DNA of 64,000 bases from Tigriopus japonicus (taxonomy: Eukaryota > Arthropoda > Copepoda > Harpacticoida > Harpacticidae): assembly GCA_010645155.1 (NCBI GenBank), contig CM021312.1, positions 2,267,850 through 2,331,849 of the forward strand. Reading direction: 5' to 3'. Made by a program: the position numbers and the translations under genes. Under the pieces are notes generated by a model. That model worked only from the letters and a program-made list of their open reading frames with translations. It did not search any database and had not been told where the DNA came from. Below, in pieces: positions 23,301 through 38,300 of the stretch. Within the stretch, counting starts at the first letter, position 1. The number at the start of each line of letters is the position of its first letter.

Positions 23301-26300
23301 GCACATGCTCTTAGCCTGTAAGTTATTTTGTTCTAATCTAAACTAGGAAATTGAGTCTGGTGGTAATGCTGTTTTGTTTACAGGGTCTGTGAAGTCGTGC
23401 AAAGATCCTTCCCGGATATCAATCGCCTGATTGCCACAATGAAAATGATATACTTGAAGGCACCAATCAGGCGAGCCCTGTACAGAGATAGTTGCCCCCA
23501 GTTGCCGTTCCCACCCCGAGCCTATCCTGACGCGTTGAGGAACGTGGCTGGAGGCAATTGTTTTTTACGCCAAATACCTGGAACAGATTAGGCCAGTCAT
23601 TGAGGCCTTTGACAAAGAGGACGCCCAATGCATCCAAGAATGCCAAGACCTACTTTTAAGGCCCAACCTTTCAGCTGACCTGGCCTACATTTATGCCAAC
23701 TTCTCCTTCCTTGCGGCAGAGATCAAGGTCCTGGAGACTCGCGGTCTTCCCCTCTCAGGAGCCTTCAAAGTTCTTCAAAAAGTGGAGGACCGCCTGACAG
23801 ACGCACCTGGATCAAAGGCCCAAGATGTACGCAGAAAATTTGCACAGGTGATGGCCAACAACAGTGGGCTCAAGGCCATGAAAAAGGTTTCTGATATTCT
23901 GGAGGGCAAGAATGGAGATGGCATTGCTAATTGGAGTCCCTCTGAAATTGCCTCAATGAAGTTCTGCTCGATCGTGTCAGTGGACGTTGAGAGAGCATTT
24001 TCAATGTTCAAAAATATTCTCAGACAGAGGGAGGGCAACCACAGAAGAAAACCTTAACAAAATGGTTGTATGCTATTGTTTTAAGAATATGGAAAGTGAA
24101 TAAATTTCATTACATTGTGAGGCTACTGAGGTAATCAACGGCAATAATACTTCACATTAGATATTCCGATAGAAATTCAAACAGTCTCGAATAAGGATAA
24201 AAACGTGTCAGGTGAATCGGGATTCTCAGGGTGACCTCGGTATACTTCAACATTCCAATACATTCACCAATGTAAGTGCTTCTATTGTAAAAGGCACACA
24301 ATAAGAACCTTTTTTTAACTTTTTTTTGGTTATTTTCTTCACCTATTTACCACTTTTTGGCTTTTTTCTTCACCTAAAAATCCTGGCTCTACCAGTGATG
24401 ACGATCCATGGTTCCTTATACTCGATGGAGTTCTCACGTGCCTGGTGCACTGACGCAACCCCAGATCATGATGTTCTCAACGCCAAACTTCATGTTAAGA
24501 AGAAGGGTGTTTTAGTGATTGAATGGTTCTCCAACTCGTCTCCAGACATGCTTCTTGGCATTGTCTCCTAAGAGCTCTCGATCTTTGTTTCGTCACTCCA
24601 CCATACATTTTTCCAGAAATCATAGTAGTGACTTTTGTGATCCTTTACGTACATACCGTACTTTATACATTTCTTAATGCTGCAATGCTCACACTAGAAA
24701 GGGCGTTTTTGCTTATTGTGCCTAATGATCCTCATGACAAAGATACGCCAGCTTGACCTTAGCGACAAGTGGCTTTAACGTGAAACTTCAAAAAGCCCAA
24801 AAAAAGCAAAAAGTGCAAAAGAAAAAATGCAGCCAATTGGAGCCTTTAACCCAAAAAATATTGAAGCAATGGCTCGAGCACTACTTTTTATGCAGTAGGA
24901 TAACTGAATTGCTTATTATTGGCATGTATTACTTAAACTGATTGGAAAATCGAATTTCGTTTTATCTTCAGCTTCCTGGATTGATGGTGGCGACAACAAC
25001 GGCAAACATTTGAAGTTTGAAAAAAGCCCAACAACTTGACCTAGTTGACAAATCTTTGTCATGAGGATCTTTAATTGTGCCAAATTAATAGCGTCCTTTA
25101 AGCGCAACCAATGAAATGAAATAACGGTGCAACCTTTGAGCTTGAACACACAAAATTTCTGTTCTTACGGGTTCAATAAACATTGAGAAGTTCGAAATTA
25201 GGTCAAACTTTTGTGTCAGGGTGCATTTCAATCTCCTCTTCATTTCTTTCATGTGTACTGAAACCATTCTAGTCAACTCACCTGTGATACCACAATATAA
25301 TTTGTCTATTGTAACGTTTTTTAACATTTGACATGTCACTTCAACATTTATATATATTTTTATACAACCTGACATGAGTTTGAGTCGCAATAAACATATT
25401 ATTATTATTATTATACATTTTTGTTAGTTGCATAAGTAAGGTGACCTCCCAGTCTGCTGTTCGTTAAAGGACCGTTCAAGGACATGTATAAATTTTGATA
25501 GTTTTGCTTGCTCTACTTTACCTTGACATAAGAAATGATTAGGGCCACCAGATGATTGCAAATTACATTTTACATTGTGAATTCCAAAATCTTTCATATT
25601 TCACTTTCACACTTTAACAAAAAAAAATGTGGAAATTGCTTGTTGTGCTGAAAATTTTCTGAAAAGAGGTTTCTTCATCTGCAAAATCACACTTAGAAAA
25701 CAAGCCGACATTACATGATACAGTTGCACAAAAATATTTAGTTTAACTTCGGGGCTGCCAGATAAATGAAAATTATATTTCACAATGTAATTACAAAAGT
25801 GGGAACATTTAAAAAAATCTGGGGAAATTGCTTGTTCCCTTCAGAATGATCTGGAAACAGGATGGCAAAATAAAAAAGACACATAAAGGATTTATAACAG
25901 TTGTAATATTGTGTTTTTAGTTTTTCTGCTACAATTATCAAGCAAAAAAATATTTGATTTCATTACATTATTTCTCAAAATGAATACCAAAAATAATACA
26001 TTTTTTGGCAATATTCTTAACCAAAATTTGGTGGCCCTGGAAATGACAAATCAGTATATCGGTACATAAGGTTGTACTTAAAAATATCCAATCGTTTTAG
26101 TGTTCCAAGAAGAAACAGGGTTGTATGTAATGATTCGGGTCCCCACTGTATTTTGACTCGGGAAAAATCATAAAGAAATAAATCAATTACCTGCGAGCCA
26201 ATAACCAGAACATGAGAACCGTCGATTTGAGCCTGATCAATGCCCATTTTCAAACTAGAATATGCCTCTACTCCGTAAATAGAGATTGGAATTCCATGCC

Positions 26301-29300
26301 TCGTCATATTAATCAAGTTATCCACGCGGACCTTAGTCCAAACTTTTGGTTTGGATGCGGTAGGCTTCTCATTTCGATATCTGTATGTAATATTTATCCT
26401 TCCTTGGTAACTAAATTCTTCATAAAGAAATGCGGGAATCTGAAAATTAATACAGAATAAAGAAATATCCAAAAACTTGCGTATTTTTCCGTCTTAGTGG
26501 CATTTCTTTCGAAATTGTAGGAATGCTAAAACGCTTACGACAATTTGAATTCCTGAAGTCACCAAGTGTTGATAAACCTAAATCCTATGTACCAAAATCT
26601 CATTGTTCATGGACAATATTATTTTTCGAAATTTGACAAAAAGAAAAGTTATATCGTGATTTTAAAATCTCTCTGTAGATGCAACCAAAAAAGTGCAAAG
26701 TCGCTTGATATTAGAGCTTTGTATCCTCATCTTAAAATAGTTGCCAAAATTGTTATTTATATCTTAGAAGTCACGTTTTTGAAAATAAAGACTATACAAA
26801 ACAAAAAGGAAGAGCTACATGCAATACAATTTTGAACTATGTAGGACCTACGGATCAATCTCATGCAAATTTTAAGTTCCTCTGCTGTCAAAAAAAATCA
26901 TCAACTTGATTTTTATGCTTACATTTCTCCTCTCTACGTTCTCCACAACTTTGAAATATATAATTATTAGCTTGCAGAGCAATTTATGGTTCTCAACCAT
27001 ATGTTAAAGATCTGAAACAGATTGTCCAAGCGATTGTAGGTAATTGCTCACAGTAAAACGGTAACAAAGAAAAAAGGTCACAGTAAAAGGTCCCAGGGTA
27101 AAACAGTCACGGTAAAAAGGTGACAGAAAAATCACTTTTCCATGGATATTATAGTGTTCCATCCGGAATTTCTTAGAAGCTCATGGGCAGATCTTTAAAG
27201 AAGGCTGTAATTTTGACGCCAGAGGGGTGAGGGAACAGCCTGCTTGTGGTCCACCTGATCCGGGGTAGTTTAGGACCATTGTCCTTAAAAGTGTTAGGAA
27301 GTATCCTGTTGACTTATGGGACCTTTGCCTTGACATAATTGTGTTCCAACCTGTAAGTCTTAGTGACCCATGGGACAATCTTCAACCATGGAGGATACCA
27401 GGGTCCATGGGTTCACCCCTTGGCTATCTCCGAAGCTGCGTGAGTCTGTGACCTTTTTATTATGACCTTTTTACCCTGACCGTTTTACGGTTACCTTTAT
27501 ACTATGACCGTTTTACCTTGTGACCTATTTACCGCACGCTGTCCAAAGCTATGTTACCATCCTTAACTACTAGTGATGGAAGCAATCCTATCTTCAATCA
27601 TATTCACGATAGGTTGCCCAACTAGGTCTGCCAATTAGCCTTCAGGGTCTATCATTTGTCGGTTGAATGCTATAAGGACATAGGCTTTCTTCTGAAGTTG
27701 AAAGCAAGTGGCACCCCTTGCTTTATTCGTCTTTGGATCAGGGGCGCTATGTAGAAGGAACTTACTTCTTGATTTTGCAAGATGGTGTACTATGTAAGGG
27801 GTAATGGCAAACCTAAAGCTCGCAGCCTCGCGTAAGAAAGATTAGATTTTTCCATCAGTGCTAACAACTGGTTTCATTCCTAGCGATTTGGAAATTGTGA
27901 AGGTACTACCATTTCACAAGACAGGCAAATTGAATGAAATAACTAACTACAGACTAGAGTTGTGCATCGGATCCGACTTTCCGGATTCTATCGGATCTGA
28001 CTTTTCGGATTCTATCAGATCCATTCGGATTTGTTCGGATTTCAGCGCGAATTTTCGGATTCGGATTTGTGCGGATTATCGGATTCGGATTTGATCGGAT
28101 TTCAGCGCAAAATTTCGAATTCGGATATGTTCGGATTTCAGCGCGAATTTTCGGATTCGGATTTGTTCGGATTTCAGCGCGAATTTTCGGATTCGGATTT
28201 GTTCGGATTTAAGCGCGAATTTTCGGATCGGATTTGTTCGGATTTCAGCGCGAATTTTCGGATCGGATTTGTTCGGATTTCAGCGCGAATTTTCGGATTC
28301 GGATTCGTTTGGACTCGTCAAAGCAATTCGGATTCGGATTTGCGAAATATTTTTTCGGATCCGACATAATCCGAAAATAGTCCGAACTTTTTAGTTCAAT
28401 TTTTTCGAAATTTCAATTCTCAAGATTTCCACGTAGTAACATTTTTTCTTGATTTTATTATGCAATTTCCATACCTTCATCAATCAAAACGTGCCGGGAG
28501 TCGTGAATCGTTACACATTTTAAGGACGGAGAACAAATGGAATTATGTTTGAAATGCCCATCTTTCGTCTAAATTTTCAACAAAAGCTGTCCGTCTATCA
28601 ATTTCGAAAAGCTTGGAATAACTTATTTCATGGAACATAATTGGGTACAAATTTCAAAATTTCGACAAACCAATGAATCTCGCAAATGACAGATTTAATC
28701 ACATACTCGTACTCGACTATTTGTAGTGAAAAGCGTTGCTTCCCTTGCAGGAAGTGATCATATAGGCACAGAGTTGCATCGGAGAAAAACCCGCCCGGGT
28801 TTTCAGGTGGGTTTTTCGCGTTTTTCGCGTTTTTTTTTGATTTTTTTTTTGTTTTCTTCAATATTATTATTCAAATTATTTACTCTTCATATTGGCTTCT
28901 GTGTACTGAACCACAGTTACATTCACAACTGAGTTTTTGACGGTAAGCGACATACTTGTAACTCGATTTTTTCGCAAGAAACCGCAACTTTTGGGATTTT
29001 GCGGGAAATTATTTGAAATATATATTTTACGCGCAATGTCAACAAGTAACATTTTAAAGCCAGAAAATGGCAGCTTTTTGGCAACTTTCGTCGAATTTAA
29101 TGCAACTTTAAGGCTAAAAGCCTGCAACTTTAGGCAAAATAAAAATTAAATTTATCCGAGCCCTATTAATAACAAATTCTCGTAATTCATATCATCTTCA
29201 AGAGTTCTACGAAACACAATATCCACGAAAATTGAATTTAAGTCGTAAATAAACACTCACATAGTGGTAAGAACAATTTTGAGGGACGAGTTAAGGGCGT

Positions 29301-32300
29301 TTAGAGCAAGGAAAAGAAAAACCCGAAAAACCCGCCCGGGCGGGTTTTTCCGTTTTAATGTCAACCGGGCGGGATTGAAGCAACCCTGTGCAGGCACTCT
29401 TTCGGCCTTAGTAGAATGAAATTCATCTTAGGCTGGGACAACCAATTGCTTCTACTGTATTTGATGAAAGCTTGATGTTTGCACTCTGCCCTACCAATAT
29501 CGATAGGTTCCCGTTAAAACAAGGCTTTCGAGGAACCAGGGTACCGGGAACCGGCTATACCAAACACTCAACAGTTTATATTTTCATTTAGTGTTGAATA
29601 AGGACTGGGCCGCTTTGAAAGAGGTGCTTTTTCCCCAGTGTGATGAACTTTGTTCTAATAGTGCTGCGTCGTCATATTTTAGAATGTAATAAACGATTAT
29701 TTCTTACATTTTTTCAAAAGATCTATTTCTTGGTTCCCTTTGCATGATTTGAATCGATAAAAGATCTTGATTCTGAACTTCAAGAAATGATTTATATGGT
29801 ATTTGAGTTTTTGAAAATCATTGATTGCGTCATGCTGACAGTACATAAAAAACTGAGGGCATTTTTACTTCAATGAAACAGTGATTTCTTCCTAGGAAAT
29901 GAGTTCTGCCGAAAGCAGTCCTCCAATCGTGATTGATTTGGAATCAACAATGGTTAACTTGAAGTCATGAGAAAAAAATGATCATATGTATCAATCATGA
30001 ACGTTTGAATTTTAACTTCAAAATTAAGCAATCATCAAACCTCGGACTTGGGCCGAGGGCAAATGGGCCCAACGTGACCATTTCCACATTTTTTTTAATT
30101 GCAAAGGTGTCAGAATATTATTTCTGCTGAGACTTTTGTGTTGGCTCTGATTCATTTTACATTCGGTGTTCCAAATTAGATCCAAGTTTTGTTGTTATAG
30201 GGTGTTTATTGCTTTGTAGCGTAATTAAATAATCTTCATGAAACATCACAGAATTTGTTGTTCCATTACTCTGAAATAAGTATGAAATATCTGTAGCTGC
30301 CACTCCGGTTTTAGGCAAACACTTGATGTCATCAGATCGAGGGCTAATTGCTCTCGCATTTCAAAACGTGGAGTGCACGCTAGTACTAGGAGACCCCGTC
30401 TATGTTATAACTTCTTTCGCTTTTTATGCAAGTTTTAAGTGTTTGGTGTTTCTTTTTCGTTTCAGTCTGTAGCCATTTGTTCTAACTTCAAAATTTTAAA
30501 TTGAACAACCCCATGAGAAATAAAGTGGTCGCTTGGCCAAGTTTGGCAGCACAAATGGCAATTTCTTAAATCTCACAGTAAAGAAACATACAAAGTGGTT
30601 GTAAAACAGTAACTTTTGAAACTTTTCGGCCGCCAGTCAAAGGCTTATTTCCAAGCAAGACCTTTTAACAAATTCTAAACTATGCCAAAAAATTGTGCTT
30701 TTTATGACTGCATGCATTGAGTTGTGGTGTCTGAAATATCTAAAACAATGGAATGGTGGAATTTTTTGAACATAATGCTAGCTTTTTAATACGTCAAAAT
30801 CACCCTCTAAAATTCCAAATGATCAGAGCGAGTATTAAAAAGTTTTTACTTAAAGCTAAAATGATATGTTTTTGACCCGAAACACTTTTTTGGGTCTTAC
30901 AACTTATATAAACACAAGCACAAAAAAACATATTTTTGTGAGACCAAAAAAAATTATTTGGGAGTTTGAACGCGACCTAAAAGAAGGGTCATTTTTTTCA
31001 AGGTGAAAGAACAAGTCCAAAGCTTTTTGGCCTAAATGTCGAGAACAAAATATTTGCAGACTGAAAAAACAGACCAGCTAAATTTACCTATTGAATGACT
31101 TTAGGCCATTTTTAGGCGAATTTTTTTGCCACACTCAAAAGGTGCTATTTTCGTGCCACAATTTTCGTTATCCGGAATAAGGACAATCAATCAAGAAAGT
31201 AGTTCCATTTATTACAACGAGGCAAGATATCTTTGAAAATTGAAACAACAAAGCTGCGTTTGACAACAGAATCCTACGAAATTCAGTTGAATGTCTTCCT
31301 TTATCTAAGAGTTTATTCGAGATAACCAACAAATAACTGGCAAAATCAGAATTTATATGGTCATTTTGACTTCGCAAGCGACAAGAAGGACGTGGACAAT
31401 TCTTTGGATCCTATTGACGCCCCTAGATTACGGGCATAGAAGGCATGGTTGTTCAGGCTGCCGCAAAAAGAGGTGCCTGGCTAAATTGATCTTTGGAGAA
31501 GAAGATAATTCATAACATCTTACATCAACATTACAGAAACTGTTGTAAAGATGGAATCTAATCTCAATCCTTGAAACATACGAGTCAACTTCATTGGACA
31601 ATTAAAATGAGCAGGAAAGGATTCCTGTGTCAAGAAATTTCAAGAAGAGCAAGAAATAATATTTTCGTCTAGAAAATATCATGTGCTGCATTTTTGTTTG
31701 TTTCCGCGCTCCTTTCATATAAATAAGTATAACTCTTTACAATCATGTTACTTTACTCTAGTGTTGTTAGCTAGCATGTTGGTTGAAAAATGGTTGATGA
31801 TTATCGTTGGATGGAATATTGTGGCATTTAGAAAGGTCTTGAACTTTGAATTGGGGGTGTCAGAACCTGTTTTTGCTCTTCCCGAAAGGAAAGCAAGGTG
31901 TTCGGTGCTCAAATTCCCTCTACAGAATTTGTACGGAAAATTGCAGGATTCTTTTAACAAACCATTCATAGTTGGCCAATCACAACAATAGGGAAACAAG
32001 GCTCAACGAATCAGGTTCGATAAGAACAAGCATTTGCTTGTTCTTTCGCAGGCAGATAAATGCACAAATTTTGGAACTCTCCCCGGCATTGGAGGGCACG
32101 AAAATAGCAAAGGGAAAAGCGGATAGGGACAAGCAAAAACGGAGAAGCGGTTAAAAGCACGAAAACATTAGCTGATAAGAAGAAGTTCTTTTGTCAAGCT
32201 CATGAACGGACCAATTTTCGACCGCTTCACCGCATTGAAGGGCACGAAAATAGCAAACGGCAAAGCGGATAGGGACTAACGGCAGGACGGAGAAGCGGAT

Positions 32301-35300
32301 AATGGCACGAAAATAGCTGCTAAAGAATCAGAGACAATTCGGAATTTGGCATCGCACCGCCATTTGAGGCAAGTATCCACCACACAAGGGAGGGGAATCC
32401 CACGAACCCAAACGTAGCTCGGTAGCGCTTTTTTCAATAAGGCAAGCTCAGTAAACATCAGCTGAGCCTGTTTGTTTACCCCGTAGCTCAGTCGTGGCCA
32501 CTGGTAACTCATCGCTTCGCCAAAATTCTACCATTGTATCTCGTTCTCGATGGTTCGTCGCTGAGCAACTGACCCCTCGCAATTTTTGATCGAGCGCCGA
32601 TTAGAAAAGAACAGATGCACCACAAAAGAGCGGCGCAATTCTCCGGGGCACATAATCAACAACCTTTTGCTCACTGTGCTCACTCCATTGCCCCAATACA
32701 TCATCTCCTCCAATGAAATTGTGGTTTGTCACATCATTTCCTTGGCATTGTGTTTATTCAATTCGGGAGGAGAGGTTGTAAGTACAATCACTTATAAAAC
32801 AATATGTTTCTAATTTGATTTATTTTACCTCTTTACCTCTTTCTCAAGGAAACTTTTACATGGTAATTCATGCCCACAAACGCTGAGCCATTGCAATAAT
32901 GGGTTTAACATTATCTTTCAGAAAAGACATTTTTGATGTTATGGCTGACATTAGGTCATATGTTTTGGTTGTTTTGGTCTTGGAATGCTTGCTAGTTTAC
33001 TTGAAGGTATGCTACAAAGTCTACTTGAGAGTAAACTTTTCATTAACTTTATAAACACAACTCCTTTGAAGGTTTCTGCAAGACTGCAACCCAACCAAAT
33101 CGCATTCAGTGATTCCATATACTAATTCAATTTGAACTTGTGGCACTCTGCTAGTTTGTTGGGTGTAATTTTGACAAATCGTGCCAAACTCAATATGAAT
33201 CGTCCAGTTCAAGTAAATGGTGTGAGCATATGTTTTGATGGCAACTCTAGAAAGCGTACTTGTTCGTACACTTCGTAGTTCAATTAACCTTGATCAAAAT
33301 TTCAGCTGATTCCACAAAATAAGCGCCTCTTGCGGTCAGATTCAGACATAGTTGCCAGCTAGAGAGTGGTTTTAATGCCACCTTTGGCAAAACTGTGGTG
33401 AAATAGGTTTTTCTTTAGATGTTTACATTTCTTTGCAATGGCATTATGATATCAAACTCCAACATTTCGAAAATATGTTGATGTCAAGAAAATCTCTAAC
33501 GGTTTGCCAATAAGTGGCATTAAAATACACTCGTTAGCTGGCAACTATGTCTCAATCTGACCGCAAGAGGCGCTTATTTTGTGGAATCAGCTGAAATTTT
33601 GTTCAGGGTTCATTGGCTGGTTTTGTTGAGACACCTGCCATTTTGAAAAGTTAGTCTCCCATTCCAACCTAGAAGTGCCTCTACATCTATGATCGTAAAT
33701 TCATCCTCTCGAAACACGAATTGCCCGCTGGTTCAGCTATTCCACATTTCTCCTTCTTTATTTCCTATTACTCCATTCAACTCAAAACATTGATTGATCT
33801 CACAGCAGCATGCAAATTTTGGCAGCTAATTTAAGGAAACACTGGAATGAAGTTCGCTTGCAGTTCGATTGATCAGCGTTGAAGTACTCAAATGGGAGTG
33901 CTTCCACAACGTTGGAATACTCCTCTCTAGGCGTGCTTCTCGGAGAACTTCTCATCAATTAAACCTGATGCTAAGCCCAAATAGCGACCCAGCTTGCTAG
34001 AAGTTTACTTGAAGTCAATGGAACTAGCACCTGTTTGTGCATGCTAAACATATGAGCGTTGGAAAATTGTTGAGGTAATTACTTGTTGCACCTTGGCACC
34101 GGTGGTACACTTCTCTTTTTCATGAGTTGCTTGGTGTACTTCTGATTCAAGAAAGCTTATGCTATCAACAAAATAGCTGAAACTGCCTTGAAGTTGCCTT
34201 GAAATCAACTTTGCAAGCACACCTTGGAATACACAAAACATATGACCTATTATTGGTCAAAGGAAGACACTCCCCAGCCCCCAGAAATGCACAGAAATTT
34301 GAAATTTTTGAAAAATTATGCACAGATATGCTACTGAAATTGACAATTCGGTGGCAAAAACAATAATATAGAAATAAAGAAAAAGGGCTGCCAAGTGGCA
34401 ACTTCTTAACAATTTTGGTCGCCAAAAGGCAACTTTGGATTTGAATATTGGCTGCAAGCCCTCTCTCGGACCTGACAACGCTGTTTGAAGTCCATTGGGA
34501 TTCAACTATAATGTTAATCTGTTACAGGATAAAAATGTCATCCATTTTAGCAAAAAATTAAGGCCAAAGATTTTCACATATTGAACTTAACATAATTTCG
34601 GCTGAGATTTTCAGGTTGATTTCTTTTTAATTTGAGTCTGTTTAGTTCATTCACAACACGGTACTGTTTAGACGAAACAAGTCAAAACAAAAGAAATGGA
34701 TGCCATACAAATCAAGACCATATATTTTCCCGAAATACCATTTTGTTCTACCACTAGATGGCGCAAATTGTCACTTCCTTTTCTTGGGTAGAAACGCTAC
34801 TTAGCTCCCAAAGCATGCTTGCTCTGATAGGGCAGGGATAACCTATATAATAGTATTAATACTGGATGCGAACTCGCGGAATTTCTCCGGCACGCAACCT
34901 CCGGTATAAGGCCGAGATTCGTAAACAAGAAGTACAAACGCCGGCCATGTTGGGAGCGGAAAATCAAACGGAAATCGACCAAAATTCCAAAAGATAGTGC
35001 GCCAATCGGTGTTCCCTGTGTTTCAAGCGGGTCCAGCCAAGTCCTAGCCTTGGTAAAGGTCAACCCCACGCCCCAAAATTAGTCCGATGTTGGTGTTTTG
35101 AAGACAACAAGTTCAGCCATGAACGAGTGAATGAAAGAGTGAATAAATGATCACATAATGGAGGGCTAATTCATTGGTTACAAGTGCGAATGAACCCGCA
35201 AGGTGTCTTTACTTCAAGATGACGATCAAGTGATTAAATGAAATTTGATGACCAGGTTACCTGCTACAATCTTTAGAAGTGATAGCCTCATCTAAACAAA

Positions 35301-38300
35301 TAGAATGAATATGGACCTGAATTCGAGCGCAAATTCCTCGTGAAAAAGGATTAAGAACCAACTTTCGCCCGTACCAAAACGGGGAGTTTCTTTACGCACA
35401 TCCAATACACAACTTGAACAACAAAGAATATTTTACGATTCCATGAATTATCAACAACAAAATAACGTGTTTTTCCGAGCTCATATATCATCCGACTTGA
35501 ACGTTTTATTAGTATCTTTGAACTTACAATTGAACCCATCCATCAATATTTAAGGTATTATCCTGAATTGAATTAACACATGCCAAACTTTGCATGAAAT
35601 CAAGGTTGTTATAGGTTGTGTCACCTTGGGATAATTTAATGTTCTATGAATGATGATCCATTTTTGAATTTCTTTTATTGTATGGTTGTGTTTTTTAGTT
35701 CAGGATAATAAGGACAGGTAAGATATTCTTAAGTTGTTCAAGTTGTGTGATGGACGAGTGCGATAAAACTCCCCGTTTTGATCCGGGTGCGAGTATGTGG
35801 GGAAAGTTGGTTCTTAACTCTTTCAGGACGAAAGAACAGGTTTCAAGAAACGCGTTTGGGTTTGGGTACGCGTTGGGTTTGGGTACGCGTCCCAACGCGT
35901 TGGGACGATTGGGTAACACCCAATCGTCCTGAAAGAGTTAATCCCTTTTCAAGAGGAATTTGCGTTCGGATTAAGGTCCATATAGAACAAAGAAAGAAGA
36001 AGTCCTCAGTGTCAAGAATTCGATCAAATGAGGAACAAATTAAGATGACTTTGAAACCTATCAAGTGGACCTACAAGCAATGGATGGGCTAAATATTTTG
36101 ATCTGCCTTTCAAGTCAGTCAGCCCAAATTGGTGATCTGACAGTCTAACCCGGATTATATGAACCCTCTTTAGAATGAAATGCTCCCATCAAGATTGAAT
36201 TGTGTGGATTTTTTCAATCAATCTGATTGTTAATTCCTGGACAAGGGGATCTAAGAAGATCAATCAAACTTTATCAAGCCTGTAGAGCCTATCCCTGAAA
36301 TCATAAGACATGATACTCTGGTCCTCTAGGACCCTTAGCCCCCGTCCTGCGTGGTCCTGACCTTCTTGAGCCCCAAGACTTGAAAAATTTTCAATCAAAT
36401 CCACAATCAAGGATTTAATCCTCATGTTTTTCACTCATTTTGTCTCAAGGATGTTGTGATTGCCTTTGTTCCTATTCCAATCCGGATCAGATGGCTGATC
36501 TGATTCAGAATCGTCAAAAGTGCCCTTCAATAGTTATAGCCAACAACATCTCCGACTTGGACTCCATCTTGTTTCAAAATGAGACCATTCTTGTTCTTTC
36601 ATTTTCTTATGGAAATGGTTCCTGCGTTGTGGAGGTGTTGTAGAGGATGGAAGACACTCCAGATATCACCACAGATACTTCTATTTAGCAGTGTTTCACT
36701 GAAGTTGGACTAATGGGTGAAGCAAGATACCATCTATGTATTTTCCTGATTGATATGAGGACGAAAATCCTTTGGAGAGCTCAATGTCAAAAGTTCATGA
36801 TACGAGTAAAAAGAGTGCTGGGACCTCTAAAATCAAGGTGAAGAACATCCAGTCCACAAATATTACCACAAAAAGTTTGACTGAATTCTTTCAAGACACA
36901 TGTTCAACAGTTTTAGCCGTTAATAAGGAATAAATGACGTTGTGTCAAAATATAGCCTCGGCCTCATACCATTTTTTCAAAAATCGGAGTTCGTGTCCAC
37001 CCCTTTCAGGGGTTCCTGGATAGGGAGTTATTCAGTTTGGGAACTATAGAGAGCATCCAAGCAAAGGTATGTCAATCAATTTATGTGAAAGCCATCTAGG
37101 TGCCAGAAACGACGGTTGTCTTTAAATTGGTCCATTAAAATGTTTTGCATTCAAACTAGACAAGACTTTCGAAAATGTGGTTAATTAATTTTTTTAAATG
37201 GTTTCTGAGGTCAGAAAAATATTTCAACGTGTTTTGGAATTGCTGTAAAAACTTGATTGGATTTTTAAAGTAGTTTTGCTTACCCTCTGAGGAGAGTTTT
37301 CAAACTCTGAGTAGGCGTCAAAGAAGTCATATTTAAACATGTTCTCACAACTGAAGGGTTTCCGGACAATATCATACCATCCTTTACCAATGACCTCAGT
37401 CTTTGATTCCTCAGTTACACAAATTTGACCACACTTGGACTTGACCTTTTCCAACCGATTGTAAATGGATTGTAAAGCCAGTTGATCAACTGGGGATGAA
37501 TGGTTTGAGTCTAGAAATTAAATTGAGGTTGTAACAAAATCGTTATGAATGTCTTTTCAAGTTAGGACCTCTTTAAGCGCCTAGAACGATAGTTGGCCAA
37601 TCATGATTTATGAAATTACACATGTTTGAATGAAAAAACGGCTAACCAAAACAGGCTTTTTACCAATCAAAAAATTAAGAAAGTCGACAAATTAGAATTA
37701 GTGATGTGTCTAACCAAGAAGGACTGAATTTCAAACGACCTGAGTTAAGATTTCTTTTAGGATTAATTTGATTGCTTTCTTCTCCAAGCAAAACCTTGCC
37801 TGTATTCACTAGACGACGTATTTCAATTTTCAGCGCAATCGAATGGTGGAGTGAAAAGTTATGCCTTCTCAAACCTATGAACTGAAGAGAGCATAGACTG
37901 AATGAGCTCGCCCTTTTGTGGTAAAACTATCACCAGAAAAGGGCCAGTACATTCATTCTCAGTAGGATTTGCACTGAAATTTGAAAGAGCATAACTTTTG
38001 ACGCCGACGGTCGATTGAGTTAAAAATTGAAATGTGTCATCTAGTCAACATTTGCAAGGTCTCATTTGCAAAAGAACATAATTGATTTATTCCGTCTGGA
38101 AATCTTGATTCTTGTCATTAGCCTCCCAGTCCAAAGAAATTCAGTGGTTCTTGGTCTAACACAAGACTGAAGTTTTTAAATATATACTAGCTGGCTTCGC
38201 CATCTAGGCCCCGGCGGCGGCGCTTCGCGCCAATGGGTGTGGCGCTTCGCGCCAAACTCACGCCAAGTGGGCGGGGTTTTAAGTAAAACTTTTTGAAAAA

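Noticed and set aside
21754..24394. Exact hAT termini around the BED transposase gene
   Set aside because: The flanks CTGATGAC and GTGATGAC look like a duplication, but the terminal repeats agree for only about five bases, so the boundaries are not claimed as a feature.
28031..28369. 112-codon frame with a 12-residue periodic peptide
   Set aside because: By-product of the 36-bp tandem repeat; no gene context.
31683..31991. 102-codon frame shared by both copies of the 1.18-kb element
   Set aside because: Preserved because the two copies are almost identical; no recognisable domain, and an overlapping antisense frame is equally open.
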